Below, piece after piece: positions 31,602-41,549 of a stretch of DNA of 64,000 bases. Below the pieces are notes generated by a model. That model saw only the letters and a list, made by a program, of their open reading frames with translations. It made no database searches and had not been told where the DNA came from. The DNA is from Burkholderiales bacterium (GTDB taxonomy: Bacteria > Pseudomonadota > Gammaproteobacteria > Burkholderiales > Burkholderiaceae_C), in contig JAFKGE010000015.1 in assembly GCA_017307865.1 (NCBI GenBank), forward strand, positions 124,001 through 188,000. Direction: 5' to 3'. Within the stretch, counting starts at the first letter, position 1. The number at the start of each line of letters is the position of its first letter. The position numbers and the translations under genes are program-made.

Positions 31602-32231
31602 ATGCTCACCGTTCCCCTGCCCGACCCGACCCATCAGGCCGTCCTGTTGCCGGCCGGCGCGGTGCTGCTGCGCCGAGCCCGCCCCCACGACGCCATCTAC
31701 CACATTGCCCGTGGCCGCCTGGCCATGGGCCTGCTGGGCCCCGACGGCCTGGCGCATCAGCTGGGCTGGATCGAAGGCCCATGCTGGCTCGACCCCGGCA
31801 GCGCCGTGCTGGGGCAAGCCCCCCTGATGGACGTGGTGGCCGACACCCCGGTCGAGGCGCGCGCCGTGCCGCTGGCCGAGTTCTCGGCCGACCTGGGCAC
31901 CCTGCCCGCGCCCACGCTGGCGCTGGTGCGCGACCTGGCTCAGGCGCATCGCCAGCAGGCCGAGCTGGCCGTCAGCCGGCTGGGCAAGGACGCCGAGGCG
32001 CGCTGCGCCGAATGGCTGCTGCGCCACGTCGAGCCCGCGCCCGACGCATCGCCGCAGCCGGCCGTCACGCTGCGCCAGCGCAAGCGCTCCATCGCCGCGC
32101 AACTGGGCATCGCGCCCGAGACCTTCTCGCGCGTGCTGCGCCAGCTGCGCGAGCGCGGGCTGATCGCCGGCCGCGGGCGCCAGCTGCGCCTGCTCAACGT
32201 GAACGGCCTGCGTTCGCTGGCCGGCGCGTAA
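31602..32231 (+). CDS. Crp/Fnr-family transcription regulator
   Basis: This 209-residue protein has an N-terminal cyclic-nucleotide-binding-like beta barrel (residues 5-110) and a C-terminal HTH_Crp domain with RKRSIAAQLGIAPETFSRVLRQLRERGLIAG, where the reading helix carries E-x-x-S-R as in FNR and Crp proteins. It lacks the N-terminal Cys cluster of oxygen-sensing FNR, so it more closely resembles Dnr-type nitric-oxide or other effector sensors. The perfect FNR-type box just upstream suggests autoregulation or control by FNR/Anr. An upstream ATG at 31554 lies in the box itself. Confidence 0.88.
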   Translation: MLTVPLPDPTHQAVLLPAGAVLLRRARPHDAIYHIARGRLAMGLLGPDGLAHQLGWIEGPCWLDPGSAVLGQAPLMDVVADTPVEARAVPLAEFSADLGTLPAPTLALVRDLAQAHRQQAELAVSRLGKDAEARCAEWLLRHVEPAPDASPQPAVTLRQRKRSIAAQLGIAPETFSRVLRQLRERGLIAGRGRQLRLLNVNGLRSLAGA

Positions 32232-32254
32232 GCCCAGGGCACGTACGCCCATCG

Positions 32255-33385
32255 TCAACGCAGGCGCCGCGGCGCCACGACCCGCGGGTCGACTCCGTGA
32301 CGGATCAACTCGTCCGTCAGCGGCGCGCCGGTGACCAGGCAGGCCGCCAGCGCACTGGCCCCGGCCGCGCTTTGAATGCCATAGCCGCCCTGCCCGGCCA
32401 GCCAGAAAAAGCCCGCGCACGCATCGTCGAAGCCGATCACGATCTCGCCGTCGTCGACAAAGCTGCGCAGCCCGGCCCAGGTGGCGGTGGGCCGCTCGAT
32501 GCGCAGCGTGGTGGCCTCTTCGATGCGGTGGATGCCCAGCGCGATGTCCAGCTCCTCGGGCTGCACGTCGTGCGGCGCCACCGCATCGGCATTGGCCGGC
32601 GAGCCCAGCAACTGGCCGGCGTCGGGCTTGAAGTACCAGGCCTCGTCGACGTCGGCCACCATCGGCCAGTCCGACACGTCCACGCCTGCCGGCGGACGAA
32701 AGGTGAAGGCGCTGCGCCGGCGCGGCGTGAGGCCGATCGGCGCGGCGCCGAACAGCGGCGCCAGCTCGTCGGCCCAGGCGCCCGTCGCGTTGACCACCAC
32801 GCGCGCCTGCACGCTTTGTCCGTCGGACAGCTGCACCCGCCAGCCGCCTGCGGTGCGCTCGGCCGCCTGCGGCTGCGTGCCGGTCACCAGCTGCGCGCCG
32901 GCCTGGCGCGCGCCGCGCAAGAAGCCCTGCAGCAGCGCGTTGACGTCGATGTCGAAGCCGTTTTCGTCCAGCAGCGCGATTTGAAACAAATCGGCCCGCA
33001 GCGCAGGCGCCGCCTGCGCGAGCAGCTGCGAATTCAATAGCGTCAAGACGGTGCCGCTGGCCGCCAGCTCGGCCTGCATGCGCTCCAGCGCGGCGCGTTG
33101 CCCAGCAGTCGCCACGAACAGCGCGCGGCGCGGCGTGAGCAGGGGCACGTCGGCAAAACCGGCGGGCGGATGCAGGTAGAAATCGCGGCTGGCGCGCGTC
33201 AGCGCCCGTACGCCAGGCGGCCCGTAGCTTTCCATGAACATGGCGGCCGAGCGGCCGGTGCTGTGCATGCCGGGCTGGCTCTCGCGCTCCAGCAGCCGCA
33301 CGCGCTGGCCGCCGCGCGCCAGGCGCCAGGCCAGCGACGCGCCGGCCATGCCGGCGCCGATGATGAGCACGTCTGCGTCTTGCAT
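32255..33385 (-). CDS. FAD-dependent glycine/D-amino-acid oxidase-like protein
   Basis: This 376-residue flavoprotein of the DAO family starts DVLIIGAGMAGASLAWRLARGGQRVRLLER, the Rossmann FAD motif, and ends with GFFWLAGQGGYGIQSAAGAS, the C-terminal flavin contact. It probably oxidises an amino or hydroxy acid in the cytosol. A degenerate copy of the dispersed repeat (32998-33040) is read in frame as LLNSQLLAQAAPALRADL in the middle domain. The gene is single and divergent from the LIV operon at 33614. The substrate is unknown. Confidence 0.85.
   Translation of the reverse strand: MQDADVLIIGAGMAGASLAWRLARGGQRVRLLERESQPGMHSTGRSAAMFMESYGPPGVRALTRASRDFYLHPPAGFADVPLLTPRRALFVATAGQRAALERMQAELAASGTVLTLLNSQLLAQAAPALRADLFQIALLDENGFDIDVNALLQGFLRGARQAGAQLVTGTQPQAAERTAGGWRVQLSDGQSVQARVVVNATGAWADELAPLFGAAPIGLTPRRRSAFTFRPPAGVDVSDWPMVADVDEAWYFKPDAGQLLGSPANADAVAPHDVQPEELDIALGIHRIEEATTLRIERPTATWAGLRSFVDDGEIVIGFDDACAGFFWLAGQGGYGIQSAAGASALAACLVTGAPLTDELIRHGVDPRVVAPRRLR
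32998..33040 (-). repeat. Dispersed Comamonadaceae-type repeat, degenerate copy 4
   Basis: Read on the minus strand, CTATTGAATT..GCAGCTGCTCGCGCA then CGCCTGCGCTGCGGGCC lines up with copy 5 at 48161 over most positions. It is more diverged than the others and could be chance in a GC-rich gene. Confidence 0.45.
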
Positions 33386-33613
33386 GGCGGCATTCTTTCA
33401 TACGCCAGGCAGGCCGAGCGCTTCCCTGCAAAGTCAGTCGATGCGATGTAAAGTGTTCGGTGCCCGGCGACCGGATCGTCAACACCAGATGACTTTCCCC
33501 GCTGTTTTTCGGATTGCCATCCGATGCTGGGCAGATGCCTCGAATCCTTCATTCCTTCGGGACAGGTCCGTTGCCGCCGTTTGTGGCGTGTTGACCTTGT
33601 GGAGGTTTTCGAC

Positions 33614-34879
33614 ATGAAACATCCGTCTCTGAAACTGGCCGCCATCGGCCTTGCGCTGGCAACCTTGGGCATGACGCCCGCCGAAGCCGCCTGCAGCACC
33701 ACGGTGGGCGCCGTGATGTCGCTCACCGGCTCGCTGGGCGTGCTGGGCCAACAGATCGCCAAGGGCAGCGAGCTGGCCATCAGCGACCTGAACGCCGCGC
33801 GCAGCGGCAACACCTGCGAGCTGAAGCTGTCGCTGCTGGACGACCAGACCAGCCCCTCGGTGGGCGTGGACGCGGCCAAGAAGCTGGTGGACGTGCAGCA
33901 GGTGCCGGCCATCATCGGCGCGCTGTCCAGCGGCGTCAGTGCCGCCATCCTGACCTCGGTGACCGCGCCCAGCCAGGTGGTGCAGATTTCGCCGGCATCG
34001 ACCTCGCCGACCTTCAGCGACCTGGCCAAGCAGGGCAAGACCGGCGGCTTCTGGTTCCGCACCTGCCCGTCGGACGCGCTGCAGGGCCTGGCCATGGCCA
34101 AGGTGGCGCATGACGCGGGCCTGAAGAAGGTCGCGGTGATGTACCTGAACAACCCGTACGGCCAGGGCCTGAGCCAGGAGTTCACGGCCGGCTTCAAGCA
34201 GCTGGGCGGCACGGTGACCGAGAACGTGGTCTACAACCCCAGCCAGCCGTCGTACCGCGCCGAGGTCGGCAAGGCCCTCGGCCCGACGCCCGACGCGCTG
34301 TTCCTGATCGGCTATCCGGGCGACGGCACCACCATCACGCGCGAATGGATCGCCGCCGGCGGGCCGCAGAAGTTCCTGTTTCCCGACGGGCTGGAGTCGC
34401 AGGACTTCGTCAACGACGTCGGCGCGCAGTACATGAAGGACGTGCACGGCACCGCGCCGGGCACCGACACCACGCCTTCGCTGGCCACCTTCCAGGGCGA
34501 GTTCAAGACCAAGTTCGGCACCCTGCCGACGCAGGCCTACATCCCCAACGCCTACGACGCCACGGTGCTGATCGGGCTGGCGATGGAGCAGGCCAAGAGC
34601 AGCAAGGGCCCGGCCATTCGCGACGCCATCCGCAAGGTGACCGACCCGAAGGGCGAGAAGGTCTACGCCGGCGTGGCCGAGCTGAAGAAGGCCGCGCAGC
34701 TGCTGGCCGAAGGCAAGAGCATCCAGTACGTCGGTGCCACCGGGCCGCTGCAGTTCGACGCCAACGGCGACATCGCCGCGCCCATGCAGGTGTGGAACGT
34801 TTCGGCCCAAGGCAAGGTCGAAGGAACGGGCATGGTGACCGTGGCCCAGATCGACGCGATGCGCACGGCCAGGAAGTAG
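33614..34879 (+). CDS. LIV-type ABC substrate-binding protein (operon A)
   Basis: This 421-residue periplasmic protein has a signal peptide (MKHPSLKLAAIGLALATLGMTPAEA) and a Peripla_BP_6 fold: STTVGAVMSLTGSLGVLGQQIAKGSELAISDLN at the start of the mature part, SSGVSAAILTSVTAP and FWFRTCPSDALQG further on. It delivers an amino acid or carboxylate to the ABC transporter encoded by the next four genes. The start at 33614 follows GGAGG; the 228-base gap upstream should hold the promoter. The ligand is unknown. Confidence 0.9.
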   Translation: MKHPSLKLAAIGLALATLGMTPAEAACSTTVGAVMSLTGSLGVLGQQIAKGSELAISDLNAARSGNTCELKLSLLDDQTSPSVGVDAAKKLVDVQQVPAIIGALSSGVSAAILTSVTAPSQVVQISPASTSPTFSDLAKQGKTGGFWFRTCPSDALQGLAMAKVAHDAGLKKVAVMYLNNPYGQGLSQEFTAGFKQLGGTVTENVVYNPSQPSYRAEVGKALGPTPDALFLIGYPGDGTTITREWIAAGGPQKFLFPDGLESQDFVNDVGAQYMKDVHGTAPGTDTTPSLATFQGEFKTKFGTLPTQAYIPNAYDATVLIGLAMEQAKSSKGPAIRDAIRKVTDPKGEKVYAGVAELKKAAQLLAEGKSIQYVGATGPLQFDANGDIAAPMQVWNVSAQGKVEGTGMVTVAQIDAMRTARK

Positions 34880-34895
34880 CCGCCTGAAAGCCCCG

Positions 34896-34924
34896 CGTGG
34901 GCGGCGCTGGATCGGCCGCCCACG
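34896..34924 (+). terminator. Hairpin between binding-protein and ATPase genes
   Basis: CGTGGGCGGC/GCCGCCCACG is a perfect 10-bp stem with a nine-base loop and no T-run. Such a hairpin after a binding-protein gene can stabilise its mRNA and lower downstream expression. Confidence 0.5.
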
Positions 34925-34948
34925 TGACAACAACAAAGGGGGACAGCG

Positions 34949-35703
<755 letters not shown>

Positions 35704-35707
<4 letters not shown>

Positions 35708-36447
35708 GCCAGCAGTCCGAACTCGCGCTGTCGATCCGCGACCTGGTGGCCGGCTACACGCCCGAGGTCGACATCCTGCGCGGCGCCAACCTGCAGGTGG
35801 CGCGCGGCGAGATCGTCACCGTGCTGGGGCCCAACGGCGCCGGCAAGTCCACGCTGATCAAGACCATCGCCGGCCTGGTGCCGGTGCGCAGCGGCGAGGT
35901 GCAGCTGTTCGGCCACAGCCTGGTGGGCGAAGCCGCGCACCGCATGGTCGGGCGCGGCCTGGCCTACGTGCCGCAGACCGCCAACGTGTTCGCGCGCCTG
36001 ACGATCCAGGACAACCTGGAGCTGGGCGCCTGCGCGCGCCACGACCGCGCCGGCATCGCCGAAGACCTGGCACGCATGTACCAGCTGTTTCCGCGCCTGG
36101 CCGAGCGGCGCCGGCAGGCCGCCGGCACGCTGTCGGGCGGCGAGCGGCAGATGGTGGCGGTGGCGCGCGCGCTGATGGCGCGCCCGACGATGCTGATGCT
36201 GGACGAGCCCTCGGCCGGCCTGTCGCCCAAGCTGGTGGGCGTGGTGTTCGCCAAGGTGCGCGAGGTGCGCGACTTGGGCGTGACGCTGCTGATCGTGGAG
36301 CAGAACGCGCGCGCCGCGCTGGCCATCTCCGACCGCGGCTACGTGTTGGCGCAAGGGCGCGAGCAGGTCAGCGGCGCGGCCGCCGAACTGCTGGCCAACC
36401 CCGAGGTCGGCGCGCTGTACCTGGGTGCAAAAAGGGGACTGACATGA
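35704..36447 (+). CDS. LivF-type ABC ATPase (operon A)
   Basis: This 247-residue ATPase has Walker A GPNGAGKS, signature LSGGERQ, Walker B MLMLDEPSAG, and IVEQNAR ending with the H-loop replaced by Gln, as is usual for LivF. It forms a heterodimer with LivG. It overlaps livG by four bases. The next gene begins 70 bases on, after a dispersed repeat that separates the ATPases from the permeases. Confidence 0.93.
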
Positions 36448-36454
36448 AATCCCG

Positions 36455-36517
36455 CTCACTTTGTTCGCTGCCACCCAAGGGGGCTTCAGCGCCTTCGGGC
36501 GGCTGGGCGACACTGAC
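36455..36517 (+). repeat. Intergenic Comamonadaceae-type repeat (CCCAAGGGGG type)
   Basis: CGCTGCCACCCAAGGGGGC and GCGCCTTCGGGCGGC fill the gap between two operon genes. I recall this GC-rich pattern as frequent between genes in Comamonadaceae. It ends directly at the permease start codon. Confidence 0.6.
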
Positions 36518-37411
36518 ATGATTGCCCAATACCTGGCCGACGGCGTCGTGCTGGGCGCCACCCTGGCGCTGGGCGCGATCGGCCTGACGCTGACCTACAA
36601 CATCCTGCGCTTCGCCAACTTCGCGCATGGCGAATTTCTGACCTTCGGCGCCTACTTCGCGCTGCTGTTCGTCGGCGCCTTCAGCGGCGGCGCCACGCTG
36701 GGCCCGTTCACCTTCGGCTGGAGCTTTCTGGGCGGGCTGCTGCTGGCGCTGGTGCTGACGGCCGTGCTGGCGCTGGTGCTGGACTGGGTGCTGTACCGAC
36801 CGCTGCGCAAGAGCGACGTGGCGGTGGCGCTGGTGATCGCCTCCTTCGGCGCCTCGCTGATGCTGCGCAACGTGGTGGTGTTCGTGTGGGGCTCGCAGCC
36901 CGAGTACTACACGCGCAGCATCGCCATCGCGCAGGAGGTGCTGCCGGGCGTGCGCCTGTCGGCCAACGAAGTGTTCGTGGTCGTGCTGACCGCCGTGCTG
37001 ATGGTGGCGCTGCACCTGTTCTTGACGCGCACGCGCCTGGGCCAGCAGATGCGCGCCGTGTCGGACAACCCGGCGCTGGCGCAGGTGACCGGCATCGACG
37101 TGCGGCGCATCATCCGCTGGGTGTGGATCATCGGCGGCGGCCTGGCGGCGGTGGGCGGCGCGATGTTCGGCCTGACGGTGCAGATCTCGCCCGAGATGGG
37201 CTTCACCCTGATCCTGCCGATGTTCGCCGCCGCCATCCTGGGCGGCATCGGCAGCATCTACGGCGCGGTGCTGGGCGGCCTGGTCATCGGCGTGGCGCAG
37301 TCGCTGTCGGTGGCCTTCATCGACCCGGGCTACAAGCCGGCGGTGGCGTTTGCGCTGATGTTCCTGATCCTGCTGGTCCACCCGACGGGGATCCTGGGAG
37401 AGAAGACATGA
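36518..37411 (+). CDS. LivH-type ABC permease (operon A)
   Basis: This 297-residue inner-membrane protein has about eight helices. LTYNILRFANFAHGEFLTFGAYFALL is the LivH N-terminal signature, and AAILGGIGSIYGAVLGGLVIGV is the EAA-like coupling loop that docks on the ATPase. The start at 36518 (MIAQYLADGV) is where family homology begins; an open frame upstream reads the repeat. Its stop overlaps the next start (ATGA). Confidence 0.92.
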   Translation: MIAQYLADGVVLGATLALGAIGLTLTYNILRFANFAHGEFLTFGAYFALLFVGAFSGGATLGPFTFGWSFLGGLLLALVLTAVLALVLDWVLYRPLRKSDVAVALVIASFGASLMLRNVVVFVWGSQPEYYTRSIAIAQEVLPGVRLSANEVFVVVLTAVLMVALHLFLTRTRLGQQMRAVSDNPALAQVTGIDVRRIIRWVWIIGGGLAAVGGAMFGLTVQISPEMGFTLILPMFAAAILGGIGSIYGAVLGGLVIGVAQSLSVAFIDPGYKPAVAFALMFLILLVHPTGILGEKT

Positions 37412-38376
37412 GCGGCTTGATCTCCTACCTCGTGTTCTTCCTGATCCAGGCGCTGGTGTTCGCGGTGGTGTGCCTGGGGCTCAATTTGCAATGGGGCTAC
37501 ACCGGCCTGTTCAACATCGGCGTGTCGGGCTTCTACCTGGTGGGGGCGTACGCCTTCGCCCTGCTGTGCGGGCCGGCGCATGTGGGCATCGTGGCGGGCT
37601 GGGGCTTGCCCTTCGTGGTCGGCCTGGTCGGCGCCATGCTGGCCGCGGGCGTGGTGGCCTTCATCGTCGGCATCCCGACGCTGCGGCTGCGCGAGGACTA
37701 CCTGGCCATCGTCACCATCGGCATCGGCATCACCTTGCAGCTGATCGCGCTGAACACCGCGTGGCTCACCGGCGGCAGCCGCGGCATCACCGACATTCCG
37801 CGCCCGCTGCCGGGGCTGATCGCCAGCGTGTCGGGGCGCAACGGGCTGCTGCTGGGGCTGCTGGTCGTCATCGTCATCGTGCTGTACGCCGCCCTGGAGG
37901 CCATGGTGCGCTCGCCCTGGGGCCGCGTGCTGAAGGCCATCCGCGAGGACGAGGCGGCGGCCGAGTCGCTGGGCAAGAACGCCTTCAGCTACCGGCTGCA
38001 GTCCTTCGTCATCGGCTCGGCGGTGATGGGCCTGGGCGGCGCGCTCAACGCCAGCTTCATCGGCTACATCAGCCCGGAAGACTTCATGCCGATCCTGACC
38101 TTCCAGATCTGGAGCATGCTGATCGTCGGCGGCAGCGGCAACAACAAGGGTGCGGTGCTGGGCGCCGTGCTGATGTGGGCGGTGTGGACGCTCAGCGGCA
38201 GCGCGGCGCAGGTCTTGCTGCCCGCCACCATGCAGGTCAAGGGCGGCGCGGCGCAGATCATCCTGATCGGCCTGGTGCTGATGGCGGTGCTGGTGCTGCG
38301 CCCGCGCGGGCTGATCGGCGAGGAGGCCACCGTGTCGAAGGCGGCGCGGGTCGAGGCCGGCAAGGCGGCACCGTAG
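37408..38376 (+). CDS. LivM-type ABC permease (operon A)
   Basis: This 322-residue inner-membrane protein has LNLQWGYTGLFNIGVSGFYLVGAYAFALL near the N-terminus and VLKAIREDEAAAESLGKNAFSYRL as the cytoplasmic segment of LivM, followed by a GGSGNNKGAVLGAV coupling loop. It completes the five-gene operon (binding protein, LivG, LivF, LivH, LivM). A LysR gene is convergent 33 bases downstream. Confidence 0.92.
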   Translation: MSGLISYLVFFLIQALVFAVVCLGLNLQWGYTGLFNIGVSGFYLVGAYAFALLCGPAHVGIVAGWGLPFVVGLVGAMLAAGVVAFIVGIPTLRLREDYLAIVTIGIGITLQLIALNTAWLTGGSRGITDIPRPLPGLIASVSGRNGLLLGLLVVIVIVLYAALEAMVRSPWGRVLKAIREDEAAAESLGKNAFSYRLQSFVIGSAVMGLGGALNASFIGYISPEDFMPILTFQIWSMLIVGGSGNNKGAVLGAVLMWAVWTLSGSAAQVLLPATMQVKGGAAQIILIGLVLMAVLVLRPRGLIGEEATVSKAARVEAGKAAP

Positions 38377-38409
38377 TGGGGCTTGCGCGTGTGCCGGCTG
38401 CGGCAGCGT

Positions 38410-39309
38410 TCAGCCCTGGCTCAGGTGGTCGACCAGCAGCCGCGCCGCCGGTGACAGGCGCTCGTAGTCGCGAAAGCAGATCGCAAAGCGCCGCCTGGCC
38501 CAGGCGTCCTTGAGCGGCACGATCTTCATGCGCGATGCATCGCCCGCGCGGCGCACGATCTCGCGCGGCACCACGGCCACGCCGAGGCCGGCCTGCACGC
38601 AGCGCAGGGCGGCGTCGAAGGTCGAGACCACGGCGCGGTAGGCGATCGGCTGGCCGATGATGGCGGCGGCCCGGCCCAGCATGGTGTGCACCGCCGTGTG
38701 CGTGGGCAGGCCCACATGGTCGTGCGCCAGCGTTTGCGCGAAGTGGCAGGCACGCAGCCGGGCCAGCGCATGGCCCGGGTGCACCACCAGCACCAGCTCG
38801 TCGCTGCGGTAGGGCCGCGTCTGCAGGCCTTCGAGATCGGCCGCATCCCAGCACACCCCCACCGGCGCCAGCCCCTCGCGCAGCGCCTGCACGATGGCCG
38901 AGCTGGTGCGCTCCTCGATGTCGACCCGGATCTGCGCGTGCTCCGGCTTGGCCAGGAACGCGGCGATGTCGTCGGGCAGCGATTCGGTGATCGAGGACAT
39001 CGAGGCCAGCACCCGCACCTGCCCCTTCACGCCATGGCGATACGCCGTCATGTCGCGCGCCACGCGGTCGGACGTGGCCAGCAGCGCGCGCGCGTGCTCC
39101 AGCAGGATTTCGCCCGCCGCCGTCGGCACCACGCCGCGCCGATGGCGCTCCAGCAGCGGCGCGCCGACCTGCTCCTCCAGCAATGCCAGGCGCTTGCTGA
39201 TGGCCGAGGCGCCGATGTGCTCCTGCTCGCCCGCGCGCGCCATGTTGCGCAGCTCGCAGGCGGCGACGAACAGGCGCAGCGTGGTCAGGTCGAGGTCGCG
39301 GATAGCCAT
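38410..39309 (-). CDS. LysR-type transcription regulator
   Basis: This 299-residue protein starts LDLTTLRLFVAACELRNMARAGEQEHIGASAISKRLALLEEQVG, a standard LysR winged helix-turn-helix. An effector-binding domain with FDAALRCVQAGLGVAVVPREIVRR follows. It is divergent from the HMG-CoA-lyase-like gene at 39408, with 98 bases between them, so it probably controls the lyase/CoA-transferase/receptor cluster and itself. The effector is unknown. Confidence 0.9.
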   Translation of the reverse strand: MAIRDLDLTTLRLFVAACELRNMARAGEQEHIGASAISKRLALLEEQVGAPLLERHRRGVVPTAAGEILLEHARALLATSDRVARDMTAYRHGVKGQVRVLASMSSITESLPDDIAAFLAKPEHAQIRVDIEERTSSAIVQALREGLAPVGVCWDAADLEGLQTRPYRSDELVLVVHPGHALARLRACHFAQTLAHDHVGLPTHTAVHTMLGRAAAIIGQPIAYRAVVSTFDAALRCVQAGLGVAVVPREIVRRAGDASRMKIVPLKDAWARRRFAICFRDYERLSPAARLLVDHLSQG

Positions 39310-39407
39310 GCCGAAATGGAAACTTCAGGCGGAAAAATCATCGCTTTACCCGTTGATTAGGAAATTCTACATTCCGTTCGCCATCGCTCCGACTGCGCCA
39401 CACCCCC

Positions 39408-40352
39408 ATGACCGCTGCCACTTCGTCCCTGCCCCGTCACGCCATCGTCCGCGAGGTCGGCCTGCGCGACGGCCTGCAAAGCATCGCCACCGTGGTGCCC
39501 ACGGCGCACAAGCTCGAATGGCTGCGCGCGGCGGTGGCGGCCGGCCAGACCGAGATCGAGGTCGGCTCCTTCGTGCCGGCGCGGCTGCTGCCGCAAATGG
39601 CCGACACCGCGCAGGTGCTGGCCCAGGCCAAGACGCTGCCGGGCCTGTTCGCCTCGGTGCTGGTGCCCAACCTGCGCGGCGCCGAGCAGGCGCTGGCGGG
39701 CGACGCGGACTTGATGATCCTGCCGCTGTCGGCCAGCCACGCGCACAGCCTGGCCAACCTGCGCAAGACGCCGGACGAGGTGGTGGCCGAACTGGGCCGC
39801 ATCCGCGCGGCGCGCGACGCCTCGGGCCGCAAGACCCTGATCGAGGGCGGCGTCGGCACCGCCTTCGGCTGCACCCTCCAGGGCCGTGTCGAGCCGGCCG
39901 AGGTGCTGCGCCTGATGCAGGCGCTGCTGGACGCCGGCGCCGACCGCGTGAGCCTGGCCGACACCGTGGGCTACGCCGACCCGGCCTCGGTCAGCCGACT
40001 GCTCGAGCAGGCGCTGAAAATCGCCGGCGAGCGCCTGTCCTGCGGCCACTTTCACGACACGCGCGGCCTGGCGCTGGCCAATGTCCACGCCGCCCTGCTG
40101 CTGGGCATCGCCCGCTTCGACGCCTCGCTGGCCGGCATCGGCGGTTGCCCCTACGCGCCCGGCGCCAGCGGCAACGCGGCGACCGAGGACCTGGCCTTCA
40201 TGCTGGAAGCCATGGGCATCCACACGGGCCTGGACATCCCTGCGCTGCTGGCGCTGCGCGCTCGGGTGGCCGGCTGGATCGCCGGCGAACCCACGCACGG
40301 CACGCTGTGGCGCGCCGGCCTGCCCAAGACCTTTGCCGCGACCGCCGCCTGA
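39408..40352 (+). CDS. Hydroxymethylglutaryl-CoA lyase-like enzyme
   Basis: This 314-residue TIM-barrel enzyme of the HMGL family has REVGLRDGLQ at the N-terminus with the metal-binding Asp, GHFHDTRGLALAN with the two His ligands, and GIGGCPYAPGASGNAATEDL containing the catalytic Cys. Such lyases split HMG-CoA to acetyl-CoA and acetoacetate, or citramalyl-CoA and other 3-hydroxy-3-methyl acyl-CoAs. The pairing with a CaiB/BaiF CoA-transferase 51 bases downstream suggests a pathway in which an acid is first charged with CoA and then cleaved. Confidence 0.88.
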   Translation: MTAATSSLPRHAIVREVGLRDGLQSIATVVPTAHKLEWLRAAVAAGQTEIEVGSFVPARLLPQMADTAQVLAQAKTLPGLFASVLVPNLRGAEQALAGDADLMILPLSASHAHSLANLRKTPDEVVAELGRIRAARDASGRKTLIEGGVGTAFGCTLQGRVEPAEVLRLMQALLDAGADRVSLADTVGYADPASVSRLLEQALKIAGERLSCGHFHDTRGLALANVHAALLLGIARFDASLAGIGGCPYAPGASGNAATEDLAFMLEAMGIHTGLDIPALLALRARVAGWIAGEPTHGTLWRAGLPKTFAATAA

Positions 40353-40403
40353 CGCATCACGGTGCCGCCAAAGACCCAACCGACTTCATCGCATTCATCC
40401 GTC

Positions 40404-41549
40404 ATGAGCACCGAAAACACTCTGCCGCTGGCCGGCATCCGTGTCCTTGAATTCACCCACATGGTGATGGGCCCGACCTGCGGCATGATCCTGGCCGACC
40501 TGGGCGCCGAGGTCATCAAGGTCGAGCCGCCCGGCGGCGACAAGACGCGCAAGCTGCCGGGCCTGGGCATCGGCTTTTTCCGCAGCTTCAACCGCAACAA
40601 GAAAAGCGTGGTGCTGGACATCACCAGCGCGGCCGGACGCGAGACGGCGGTCGAGCTGATCGGCACCTGCGACGTGGTGCTGGAGAACTTTCGCCCCGGC
40701 CTGATGCAGGAGCTGGGGCTGGACTACGACGCGTTGTCCGCGCGCCATCCGCGCCTGATCTACGTCAGCCACAAGGGCTTTCTGCCCGGCCCCTACGAAA
40801 AGCGCCTGGCGCTGGACGAGGTGGTGCAAATGATGGGCGGGCTGTCGTACATGACCGGGCCGGTGGGCCGCCCGCTGCGCGCCGGCACCAGCGTCAACGA
40901 CATCATGGGCGGCATGTTCGGCGCCATCGGCGTGCTGGCCGCGCTGCGCGAACGCGATCGCACCGGCCACGGCCAGGAGGTGCAGAGCGCGCTGTTCGAG
41001 AACTGCGTGTTCCTGTCGTCGCAGCACATGCAGCAGTACCTGATGACCGGCGAGGCGCCGCCGCCCATGCCGGCACGCGTGTCGGCCTGGAGCGTGTACG
41101 ACATCTTCACGCTGGCCGAGGGCGAGCAACTGTTCATCGGCGCCGTCAGCGACAAGCAGTTCAACGCGCTGTGCCGCGTGCTGGGGAGGCCCGAGCTGAT
41201 GGAGCGCCGGGAATACGCCGACAACGCCGCGCGCGTGGCGGTGCGCCCGCAGCTGCTGGCCGAGCTGGGCGGCATCCTGGCTTCGCACCGCGTCGCGGAT
41301 CTGACGCCGCGGCTGGAGGCGGCGGGCATTCCCTACGCCCCGGTGTCGCGCCCCGAGCAGCTGGTCGACGACCCGCATCTGCGGCAAAGCGGCGGCCTGG
41401 TGCCCATGCAGACCGACGACGGCGACAGCACCGACGTGGTGCTGCTGCCCCTGACCATGGGTGGGCGCCGCCCCGGCGTGCGCATGCCCCTGCCCAAGGT
41501 GGGCGAGCACACCGACGAAATCCTCTCGTCCCTCAAGACCACCGCCTAA
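40404..41549 (+). CDS. Class III CoA-transferase (CaiB/BaiF family)
   Basis: This 381-residue enzyme starts LPLAGIRVLEFTHMVMGPTCGMILADLGAEVIKVEPPGGDKTR, the family's signature, and contains TSVNDIMGGMFGAIGVLAAL, which includes the probable catalytic Asp. It moves CoA between an acyl-CoA and a free acid. The start at 40404 is taken from homology; GTG at 40362 is an alternative. It follows the HMGL-like lyase in an operon, and a 159-bp inverted-repeat element begins directly after its stop codon. Confidence 0.9.
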   Translation: MSTENTLPLAGIRVLEFTHMVMGPTCGMILADLGAEVIKVEPPGGDKTRKLPGLGIGFFRSFNRNKKSVVLDITSAAGRETAVELIGTCDVVLENFRPGLMQELGLDYDALSARHPRLIYVSHKGFLPGPYEKRLALDEVVQMMGGLSYMTGPVGRPLRAGTSVNDIMGGMFGAIGVLAALRERDRTGHGQEVQSALFENCVFLSSQHMQQYLMTGEAPPPMPARVSAWSVYDIFTLAEGEQLFIGAVSDKQFNALCRVLGRPELMERREYADNAARVAVRPQLLAELGGILASHRVADLTPRLEAAGIPYAPVSRPEQLVDDPHLRQSGGLVPMQTDDGDSTDVVLLPLTMGGRRPGVRMPLPKVGEHTDEILSSLKTTA

